DNA from: an uncultured Bacteroides sp.
GTDB lineage: Bacteria > Bacteroidota > Bacteroidia > Bacteroidales > Bacteroidaceae
Reading direction: 5' to 3'
Length of the DNA: 7,846 nt
Assembly (NCBI RefSeq): GCF_910578895.1
Contig: NZ_CAJTSC010000086.1
Location: 1 to 7,846, forward strand
Part shown: piece by piece, positions 1 through 7,600 of the stretch
Position numbering within the stretch: the first letter of the stretch is position 1
Layout: each line of letters begins with the position of its first letter
Notes under the pieces: generated by a model
What the model was told of the DNA's origin: nothing
Database searches by the model: none
The model's input: only the letters and a program-made list of their open reading frames with translations
Position numbers and translations under genes: made by a program

Positions 1-2042
1 TCCAGCATGACGGCTTCATTGCCATAGGACAATAAGGCGGAAAAGTCCGGTTTCCCGTCCGGTGTCGCTTTTATGGCACACCTGTCGGAAACCTCCATCA
101 GTTCCGATATGGAGAACGGTTTGAACAGGCATCCGGCAAAGCCTTTTGCCAATAGTTCCCCTTTGTTACAACTGCCCGAAGCGGTTGCCACAACCACCGG
201 GATTGTTGGTGAATTGCCCACGTTGGACGAACGCAACAGTTCCAGCAATTCGAAACCGTTTATATCGGGCATATTCAAGTCTGTCAGCAACAGGCTGTAT
301 TCTTTCTGGCGTATCATTTCCATCAGTGCCGCAGCATCGGTGCAAGTGTCGCAGTGTATTCCTTCTTGGGAATACATCTCTTTCAGCATCAGAAGTAATA
401 CCTCATCATTGTCAATGGCGACAACATCATGGAATTTATTGTTATGATAAACAGGTGTATTGCTTGTATATCCAAGCTGTTCTTCAGCTTCCTGCATAGA
501 AATTTCAACTGTGAAACGACTGCCTTTCCCTTTCTTGCTGTCTAAACGGATTGTTCCGCCAAGCATCGACACAATATTACGCATTATGGCAAGCCCAAGC
601 CCGAAACCCTCCTTTGCGGCGGCATTTGATAGACGTTCAAACGCACCGAACGCTTGTTTCTGTTCCTCTTCTGTCATGCCTGTACCTGTATCTTCAACGA
701 CCAGTGTCAGAACTCCATTATCATATTCAGTAATCAAAGAAACACCGCCTTCTTCTGTGAACTTGACAGCGTTTGACAGCAGGTTATTCCCGATTTGTAT
801 TATTCGCTCTTTGTCGGTCAATACAATGGCATCGTGTCCAGTCTTCACGGACAAGGACAGCCCTTTGTTCACGGCAACAGGCATGAACTCCGTTTCAAGT
901 GTGTGCGTGATTGCTGAAATCCGGCAGGGTGACAGACGGGGCTGTTCCTTGCCGTTGTCCAGGCGGAAGAAGTCAAGCAAAGTGTTAAGCATATCCCGCA
1001 TACGGTCGGAGGATTGCAGTATGTTTTGGATATACTGCCCGGACTTATCCTCACACTGTTCTTTCCGTATCAGTCCGGCATAGCCTGTTATTGCTGTCAG
1101 CGGTGTGCGCAGTTCATGGGTGATAGTATGTACCGCCTTCTTCCTTGACGTTATCAGTGCCTCGTTCCGTTGTACGGATTGTTCCAGTTGCCTTATCAAA
1201 TCAGTTGTCTTGTGCTTGTATTGTTTAATGCTTTTTGCATCACGATGTATGATGATGTAGGAAATTAACAACAATAGAAGAACGAATCCCATTAAACCGC
1301 CTACTTGCATAAATGACTTTTCACGCATGGCAACTATTTCGTTTTCCCGGCTTTGCAGTTCGGTTTGTACCTTTTCTTCTATTTGGCAAATCAATTCTTG
1401 CAGTTGTCTGTTAAGTTCTGCATTACGAGCTGCAAGGCTGTCGGCTTGTTCCGACAATTGGCGATCCTGCACTTTCTGTTCGCTGATTACGTTTCTATTG
1501 ACCGAATGAAGGATAGTGGTTGATACTGCTGGAGTTACTTCCTTTTTTTTGCCGAATATGCCTAAGAAACCTTTTCGTTTTGGCTTTTTGGACTGTTCCT
1601 GCACACTTTTCTGTACAATAACCGGAATTTGATTGGCTATCTTCTTGTTAATAGATTGTTGTTCATCCATTAACCGGACTATCTGGAACATCTGTCGTTC
1701 CTTATCCTCTAAAAGACTGCGCACACTATCGATGCGCTCTGCTGGATAGGTGGCCTTGAAACGGCAGAGCATACTGTCCATTGCCATACGCCGTGCATGG
1801 TAATGCTCGATATCTTTATCGTTCCATTCCAGTATTGTTTCACCCAATAGAGAAAATTTTATCATTTGAATATTGATATTGTTTATTTCTTTTCGGAGCT
1901 CGTCTATTTTTTTATTGCCAAGTTCTAATGCTTCTATCTCCTGCCATTCATAGAGGCTATTATATGCCATACATCCGATAAGAATGGAGATAAGTATATA
2001 TCCCAACCGTATTGCCTTATAGAAATTTCCTGACCGCTCCAT
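1..2042 (-). CDS. rteA: RteA-type hybrid sensor histidine kinase, 3' end outside window
   Basis: This is an inner-membrane hybrid histidine kinase, 680 residues visible and still open at the left edge. Membrane segments lie near residues 8-25 and 247-266 and enclose a largely charged, partly coiled-coil sensor region of about 220 residues. The kinase core follows: H-box HELRTP with the phospho-accepting His309, N-box around 419-428 (Asn424), G1 box DTGTGM from 451, and G2 box GFGLGL at 478-483. A fused receiver domain has the acidic cluster at 544-546, phospho-acceptor Asp588 in LTDLNMPD and the conserved Lys641. The last visible residues, from about 667, look like the start of an HPt domain. 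The start codon overlaps the tetQ stop by one base (TAATG), so translation is probably coupled to tetQ. In CTnDOT, RteA works with the response regulator RteB to switch on excision and transfer after tetracycline exposure; the family and the context both support that name. The signal sensed is unknown. Confidence 0.93.
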   Translation of the reverse strand, partial: MERSGNFYKAIRLGYILISILIGCMAYNSLYEWQEIEALELGNKKIDELRKEINNINIQMIKFSLLGETILEWNDKDIEHYHARRMAMDSMLCRFKATYPAERIDSVRSLLEDKERQMFQIVRLMDEQQSINKKIANQIPVIVQKSVQEQSKKPKRKGFLGIFGKKKEVTPAVSTTILHSVNRNVISEQKVQDRQLSEQADSLAARNAELNRQLQELICQIEEKVQTELQSRENEIVAMREKSFMQVGGLMGFVLLLLLISYIIIHRDAKSIKQYKHKTTDLIRQLEQSVQRNEALITSRKKAVHTITHELRTPLTAITGYAGLIRKEQCEDKSGQYIQNILQSSDRMRDMLNTLLDFFRLDNGKEQPRLSPCRISAITHTLETEFMPVAVNKGLSLSVKTGHDAIVLTDKERIIQIGNNLLSNAVKFTEEGGVSLITEYDNGVLTLVVEDTGTGMTEEEQKQAFGAFERLSNAAAKEGFGLGLAIMRNIVSMLGGTIRLDSKKGKGSRFTVEISMQEAEEQLGYTSNTPVYHNNKFHDVVAIDNDEVLLLMLKEMYSQEGIHCDTCTDAAALMEMIRQKEYSLLLTDLNMPDINGFELLELLRSSNVGNSPTIPVVVATASGSCNKGELLAKGFAGCLFKPFSISELMEVSDRCAIKATPDGKPDFSALLSYGNEAVML

Positions 2043-3967
2043 TATTTTAATGACATTGATTTTTGGAACATGAATAAAAGTTTATCTTTTTCGTTCATGC
2101 GGATATTATCAGAATAACCGTCTTTTGTTATTTGATACCCACATGGCTTAACCATAAAAATGCCTAAGCCCTTAGTGTACGAACTTACTTCTGAGGCATA
2201 GTCTTTACTTGTATTTAATGGAACTTTCCCTTTAATATGACACCACTCATTATTACAACTGATGTCTTCAATCTCAGACATCAGTTTTTGCAAATCTGTA
2301 ATAGCTTTGGAACTCGCTACTTGGGGTATCTGCAACTCAAAACAGAGCATCGGTTCGAGAATGTCCACACCTGACTGTTGCAAAGCCAGCCTGAAGACAT
2401 AAGGGGTCAGCTGTCTGAAATCAGCAGGTGTACTTACCGGGCTATAATACTCGGCTTGAGTAAAAGTTACTTTCAGATCTGTCACTTCCCATCCATGTAA
2501 ACCAGATTGGCAAGACATACGAATCCCTTCAAAAACGGCATTTTGAAAAGAATGGTTCAGATAACCATAGGAGATGTCACTTTCGATTTGCAACCCTGCC
2601 CCTAACGGTAAGGGTTCAAGAGTCAGCCCTATTGTGGCCCAGTAAGGGTTGGGTGGTACTTCGATCTGAATAATCTTATTGACCTTTTTTATAGGTCGTT
2701 CTTTGTAGATAGTCTTGATCTCATCAAAATGGACCTTTACGGAAAATCGTTCTTCCAGCAATGTCTGTATGATTTCCTTTTGGGTCAAACCATATAACGA
2801 GATTTCCAATTCATCACTATATGAGTTTATGGAAAAGGACAAAGACGGGTCTTCAATCCACAATGTATTCAGAGCGGATATCACCTTGCTTCTCTCTTCG
2901 GGCTTATTTGGCCGGACGGAGGATTTGAGAGCGGGATGCTGATGAGATAATCCTTGAATCAAACAAGGTTTAGCACCTAAATAATCTCCGATTCGAAAAT
3001 CTTCTATATCTTCTACAATCGCGATATCATTGGCACCCACTTCATCAACATTTATCTCTCTGCCCTGATAAATAGTCTTTAGATTTTTAATCTTGATGAA
3101 TTTTTCCGAATCGTTGATTCTTACAACGTCTCGAAGTCTCAGACTTCCGTCAATTATTTTAAGAAAACTTCTTTTATGCCCTTTGGGGTCATGCTCTATC
3201 TTATAGAGATAAGCTGAAAGTCTGTTTGAGACTGATGCCGGAGGAAGTATAAAAGAAGAAATGGCGTCCAACAACTCATTGATACCGATATTGAACATTG
3301 CTGATCCATGTAGCACCGGATAGACTTTGGCTTTTGCCACAAGAGCGATTATCGTATTCCAATAATCAGCCGGTGAAATTTCGCTATCCGCCAAATATCG
3401 TTCTAATATATCGTCGTCATGGTTGCATACAAATTCTTTGTATTCTTCCTTTATATATGTTTGGGAGCAAACCGGATAAACCGATCCATCGACAACAGTT
3501 TGCATAAACAGGACATCTTGCGACAGATTTGTTTTTATATCCATATACAAACGCTCCAAATTCACACCGGCACGGTCAATCTTATTGATAAATATAATTG
3601 TCGGGATTTGCAGCTTTTGTAAAGTACTGAACAGCAACTTTGTCTGCGCTTGTATGCCTTCCTTTGCGGATAAGATGAGGACTGCTCCATCAAGCATTTT
3701 GAATGTCCGCTCCACTTCCGCAATAAAATCCATGTGTCCCGGAGTGTCAATGATATTGCATTTCACTCCATTCCAGATAATAGATGTCGTAGAAGCCCGG
3801 ACAGTAATTCCTCTACGTTTCTCTATATCCATAGAGTCCGTTATGGTGTCACCATTATCCACACGGCCGCACTTTTCCGTTGCTCCACTGGCAAACAGCA
3901 GATTCTCGGTTACGGAAGTTTTTCCTGCATCAATGTGAGCAAGAATTCCTAAATTTATAATATTCAT
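2042..3967 (-). CDS. tetQ: Tet(Q) tetracycline resistance ribosomal protection protein
   Basis: A cytoplasmic translational GTPase related to EF-G that binds tetracycline-blocked ribosomes and releases the drug. The 641-residue product carries the GTPase motifs in order: P-loop AHIDAGKT (10-17), switch I RGIT (52-55), DTPGH (74-78) and NKID (128-131). EF-G-like domains follow and the protein is full length for the family. The start at 3967 is preferred because the sequence after it ([17 protein letters not shown]) lines up with the N-terminus of Tet(M)-like proteins and because the known attenuator hairpin ends just ahead of it. An in-frame GTG at 4015, with a strong AGGAGG nine bases upstream, would add 16 residues (657 in all), so the start is not settled by sequence alone. 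The gene is first in an operon with rteA, overlapping it by one base. Expression is expected to be tetracycline-induced at the level of translation through the leader. No frameshift or lost motif is visible. Confidence 0.98.
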
Positions 3968-3987
3968 TTGGATTAAGCAATAATATA

Positions 3988-4038
3988 CTACAGTAGATGC
4001 ATTGTCGAAACGCACCTTTTAATACCTCCTCGTAGCAT
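3988..4038 (-). other. Short 16-codon frame overlapping the tetQ leader
   Basis: ATG to TAG encodes [16 protein letters not shown], out of frame with tetQ. Its stop ends on the first base of the downstream attenuator arm (3988). CTnDOT work named two 16-residue candidate leader peptides besides the three-residue one; this frame and the 16-codon GTG extension fit that description. Those were reported as not needed for control, so this is listed as a reading frame in the regulatory region, not as a confirmed gene. Confidence 0.35.
4025..4030 (-). promoter_or_regulatory. Strong Shine-Dalgarno inside the tetQ leader
   Basis: AGGAGG on the minus strand lies nine bases before an in-frame GTG at 4015 that would extend TetQ by 16 residues. 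It is the only classical ribosome binding site ahead of tetQ. It lies within the 85-base segment between the two attenuator arms, so it would be in the hairpin loop and not masked by the stem. Bacteroides genes often lack such sites, so its presence does not by itself prove that GTG is used. Confidence 0.55.
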
Positions 4039-4081
4039 ATGAGAACTACAGGATTACTAACTCGTATTAATATGTATATTA

Positions 4082-4093
4082 TTACTGCCGCAT
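4082..4093 (-). CDS. Three-residue tetQ leader peptide (Met-Arg-Gln)
   Basis: ATG CGG CAG TAA starts only a few bases after the predicted transcription start, and its last codons overlap the upstream arm of the Hp1-Hp8 hairpin. A three-residue leader peptide is the one shown to be needed for tetracycline control of the CTnDOT tetQ operon, and this frame fits it in size and place. There is almost no room for a Shine-Dalgarno sequence, so translation would be nearly leaderless. The peptide itself probably has no function; ribosome occupancy is the signal. Confidence 0.75.
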   Translation of the reverse strand: MRQ

Positions 4094-4101
4094 AACGATT
4101 A

Positions 4102-4132
4102 CAAAATTACACAAAAAAATATATCTAACAAA
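4102..4132 (-). promoter_or_regulatory. Bacteroides-type promoter of the tetQ-rteA operon
   Basis: On the minus strand a -33 element TTTG (4132-4129) is followed after exactly 19 bases by TAATTTTG (4109-4102), a full match to the Bacteroides -7 consensus TAnnTTTG. Initiation a few bases downstream, near 4097, gives a leader of about 130 bases as reported for CTnDOT tetQ. The surroundings are strongly AT-rich. Tetracycline control is thought to act on translation, so this promoter is probably constitutive. Confidence 0.85.
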
Positions 4133-4233
4133 AGTGGGAGGATTTTTTAACTTTTTACCATAGACATTTTATTAGGGAAGCGTAGGTTCAACTGGCAAGT
4201 ACAAATAAGTAGAAATGTTTGAACAACACCGTT

Positions 4234-4413
4234 TTAGGAAGTTGAAAAATCAAGTTTCTCTCTCGGTATAGCGTTTATTTTGGCCAATATCTTCTTTAGT
4301 TTAGCATTTGTGTATTTCCCATTCGTGTTCTATTTAGCTCCTTATTATGAGTATGTAGCAAGTTACTTATCAAATTCAGCCTCTTTGAGGGTCAAATATG
4401 GTTTTGCAAATGG
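4234..4413 (-). pseudogene. Decayed C-terminal remnant of an IS30/IS4351-like transposase
   Basis: The minus strand holds an open stretch at 4329-4234 of 31 codons plus stop, with no start, that reads NTNGKYTNAK followed by LKKILAKINAIPREKLDFST. The last part resembles the tail of IS30-family transposases (the LNxRPRKxLxFxTP region). Just upstream are pieces that can be read, with frameshifts and stops, as FAKP (4413-4402), QRG and a run like xNEFDxKLL. These resemble the region around the catalytic glutamate of the same family. The fragment is too broken to make a protein. I judge this from remembered family motifs only; the IS30 assignment is plausible but not proven. Confidence 0.5.
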
Positions 4414-4501
4414 TGACTGACAAGACATAAACAAGGTCAGCAGGAATTTTTTACATAAATGGACATGAATGTATATAACCTAAAATAAGAATAAATTTTA
4501 A

Positions 4502-4597
4502 TAAGGGCTGCCCAAAAAGAAAAAAATGCAGTTGCCATCCTATAGATACTTGCAGAAAGGATAAAATTTACTTTTAGACCTTTTGGGATAGCCCTTA
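4502..4597. mobile_element. 96-bp MITE-like inverted-repeat element
   Basis: The left end TAAGGGCTGCCCAAAA (4502-4517) is repeated inverted at the right end as TTTTGGGATAGCCCTTA (4581-4597), with one mismatch/indel in the middle of the arm. TTAA stands directly outside both ends (4498-4501 and 4598-4601) and could be a target duplication. Being palindromic, it could also belong to the inverted repeat. The interior of about 60 bases has no coding capacity. GGGCTG-type ends resemble those of several Bacteroidetes insertion sequences, which suggests a non-autonomous derivative. It begins 27 bases after the helicase stop, and its long imperfect stem could also help end transcription of that gene. 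Confidence 0.6.
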
Positions 4598-4624
4598 TTA
4601 ATACTTCAGATAAAATTCCTTAGG

Positions 4625-7600
4625 TTATATTTTCAATCCTTTGGACCGGGTTTCCTCCTTGGCATACAGTCCCGGACGCCCGATTATGACATGGTTGGCA
4701 ACGATACTATCCGCCGGACTGCGTATCTGCGGCGGTGCATTTTCGGGATATTGCGCCTGCCTGTTCCTCACATCTTCCGCTTCCGGCTTGAGCTGTTGCC
4801 CTTCATTCTCCTTTTCTGCGACTTCGGGCGTGGGTGGCGCAAGCTCCAGCTGAATTTTTCGGTCAAGGGCGGCAAGTTCGGACTTCAACTGCTTCAGCTC
4901 GTCCTCCTTCTTCCACACCTTACCCGCTATCTCCTGTAACTGCGGTATCTCCATCTCCAGCACCTCGTTCTTCGCCTTGTACTGGTCGATGATGGAGGGT
5001 ATCCTCTCCATCGCGTTGAGGAAGTTGCGGGCGGCGGCCAACGGGTCAGCCATCGCCAGATGCCCGTTGTTGTAGGTGTACTTGTAGTTCCCCTCGACCA
5101 CGAAGCGGTTGTCGGTGAACTCCAATCCCTCTTTGAGTATCCTTTCGCTCACCACCTTTATCGGAAAACCGTAAAGTTCACCGACCTGCGTGTACAACCC
5201 TCCGGTCGTGGCATTCTTGGCTATCTCCTGCAAACGCTTTCCGATGACCTTCTCATCGGCGGAATCCACTCCGTCCACCTTTATTATATTAAGGCGGTTG
5301 CCCTCCTTGTCGGTCTGCACCACCGACAGGAAGCGGTTCCAGTCCTCCGTCATGGCATCTATGAAAGCCGTGTTGTTGCGCAACTCGCCGGTCTTTGACT
5401 CCAGCTTGAACTCCGAATCACGCTTGCCCTTGTTGAACGACTTGCGTTCCCCTTCGAGCGATGCGATCCGCTTTTCCAGTTTCGCCTTGTCCAACAGGTC
5501 GGTATTGCCGGAGAGCAACGCCATGTATTCCGAGAAATTCATGCCCGATTTTTCGTCCATTGCCCCCTCGTCGATGGTACGCGCACCCATCGCACCGCTT
5601 TTGAGCTGGCTTATGAAAGTCTGCTTGCAGTGCAGGAGGTTGAACTTGTAGCTGTCCAGTGACTTCTCCACCGCGTAGATGATTACATCCACGTTGTTCC
5701 CGGCGAAATGTTTGGCAATCTCATTACCTGCCCTAACTCCGCGTCCGTCACGCTGTTGCAAGTCGGACGGTCGCCACGGCGTATCGAGATGATGGATAGC
5801 CACACACCGTTTCTGGGCGTTCACACCCGTTCCGAGCATAGAGGTAGAGCCGAACAGCACACGCACCGTCCCGGCGTTCATGGCGTCTATCACCGCCTTC
5901 CGCGCCTTGTCGGTCTTGCACTCCTGAATGAAGCGCACCTCGCTTGGCGGTATACCGTAGTCCTCCGTCAGTTTGCGCTTGATTTCCGAATAGACGTTCC
6001 ACCCGTCGCCCGGCTGGTATGTCCCCAAATCAGAGAAAACGAACTGCGTGCCTTTCTGGGCGTCGTATTTTTGATAATACTCCGCGATCATCTTGGCACA
6101 GTGACTCGCTTTGTTGTCGGGATGATCTTCGTAATTCGGGTCTATCATGCGCATGTCGAGTGCCATTTTCCGGGCATAGTCCGTGGCGATGAGCATCTTC
6201 GCCTTTTCTTCCGTTTCCGAAAGCGGCAGCCTGCCCAACAAGGTGGCATCGCCCGTCTTGGCGAACTGCATCAGTTTCTGTATGAAGTCCTCCTGTTCCG
6301 GCGTGGGCGGTATATGGTGCAGTATCTCGTTCTTGGCAGGACGGTCAACGCCCACATCCTCCGCCGTGCGGTAGTCCGTGATTTCATTATAGAAGGCGGC
6401 AAGCTCCGGCACTTTGATGAAGTAGCGGAAACGCTCCTTCTGGACCACATTGTTCGTCACGTTAAATTCAAAATCCGTCGTCTTCTTGGCAAATATCGCC
6501 GCCCAAGCGTCGAAACACCTTATGTCCTGCCGTTCCAGCTCCTTCGGGCGCAGGTACTTGAACAGCAGGTACAATTCAGTCAGTGAGTTGCTGATAGTCG
6601 TGCCGGAGAGGAAGGTCGCACCCAAGTCTTTTCCTGTGCGCTCCTGTATGGTGCGTATGGCAAAGAGCATGTTAAGTGCCTTCTGGCTTCCCTCGCTGTT
6701 TCCCAATCCCGCCACACGGTCGTGGCGCGTGTTGAAAGTCAGATTCTTGAACTGGTGGCTCTCATCTATGAAGATGTGGTCGATGCCCATCTGCTTGAAA
6801 TCCACCACGTCGTCCGTGCGTGACTTTATGGCGTGTTCCACCTTCTCCAGCTTCGCTTCAAGGTTGTGCTTGCGCTTCTCCAATCCTTTCAGCATCGCCC
6901 GCGACACGTTCTTTCCCTGCTGCCGTAGCACTTCGAGGTTTTCCTCCACCGTGTCAAGCTCTGCTTGCAGGATGCGCTGCTGCAATTCCGGCGACTGCGG
7001 TATCTTGCCGAACTGGTCGTGCGACATGATGACGCAATCGTAGTCGTTGTTCTTTATATTATTGAAGAAGCGCACACGGTTGGCGGTCGAAAAGTCCTTC
7101 TCCGAAGCGTACAGAATACGTGCGTTGGGATATGCCGCCTGATAGGTGGCTGCAATCTCCGCAACGTTGGCTTTCAGCCCGATAATCATCGGCTTGTGTG
7201 CCAAATTCAGACGCTTCATCTCATGCGCGGCGATGCACATTATCAGCGTCTTACCGGTTCCCACCTCGTGGTCGCAAATTCCGCCGCCGTTCTGTTTCAA
7301 CATCCAGACGCAATCCATCTGTGAGGGATAGACGCTCTTGATACCCCGGCTTGCCAGCCCTTTCAGGTTGAGGTCGGGAAAGGTCTGATGGGAGCCGTCG
7401 TAGCGCGGGCGCACGAAACAGTTGAACTTGCGGTTATACATCGTCACAAGCCGCTCCTTGAACTGCGGCGACTGCTCTTCGAGCCATTCGGAGAAGCCGT
7501 TTCGTATCTCGTCAATCTTGGCGTTGGCGAGTTGTATTCCCTCGCTGTCGCGCATCTTGATGTCGTTGCCATGCTCGTCCTTGCCGATGGACTTCATCAT

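Larger units (their letters stand above)
3968..4097 (-). promoter_or_regulatory. tetQ leader: tetracycline-responsive translational attenuator
   Basis: This is the untranslated leader between the predicted transcription start (about 4097) and the tetQ ATG, close to the 130 bases described for CTnDOT. Reading the minus strand, AATAATATAC at 4083-4074 is complementary to GTATATTATT at 3988-3979; the 85 bases between them match the published Hp1-Hp8 spacing. The downstream arm lies about 11 bases before the tetQ ATG and would cover its ribosome entry region. A competing small hairpin, TAATA/TATTA (4081-4077 with 4072-4068, four-base loop), matches the described Hp1-Hp2 alternative. In the published model, a ribosome stalled by tetracycline on the three-codon leader peptide favours Hp1-Hp2 and frees the tetQ start. 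The pairing is seen directly; the regulation is taken from CTnDOT work. Confidence 0.88.
4133..4624. other. AT-rich intergenic stretch between helicase gene and tetQ promoter
   Basis: No intact gene is supported here. The stretch contains the 96-bp inverted-repeat element and the transposase remnant listed separately. The rest (4133-4233, 4414-4497 and 4603-4624) is AT-rich with only scattered short frames. The sharp drop in GC from the helicase gene into this stretch and the insertion debris suggest a junction where the tetQ-rteA module was joined to the helicase module. Confidence 0.6.

Noticed and set aside
460..1083. Plus-strand frame of 207 codons
   Set aside because: It is the shadow of the rteA kinase domain, whose motifs are clear on the other strand.
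3968..4015. N-terminal extension of TetQ from GTG at 4015 as the main annotation
   Set aside because: Family alignment by eye and the published attenuator favour the ATG at 3967; kept as an alternative because of the strong Shine-Dalgarno.
4215..4271. Plus-strand 18-codon frame beginning MFEQHRF
   Set aside because: Too short, no promoter or ribosome site, and antisense to the transposase remnant.
5708..6586. Plus-strand frame of 292 codons
   Set aside because: It lies wholly antisense to the conserved helicase motifs, and its translation shows no recognisable domain; long antisense frames are common in GC-rich genes.
6450..7043. Plus-strand frame of 197 codons
   Set aside because: Serine/arginine/cysteine-rich low-quality translation opposite the helicase ATPase core.
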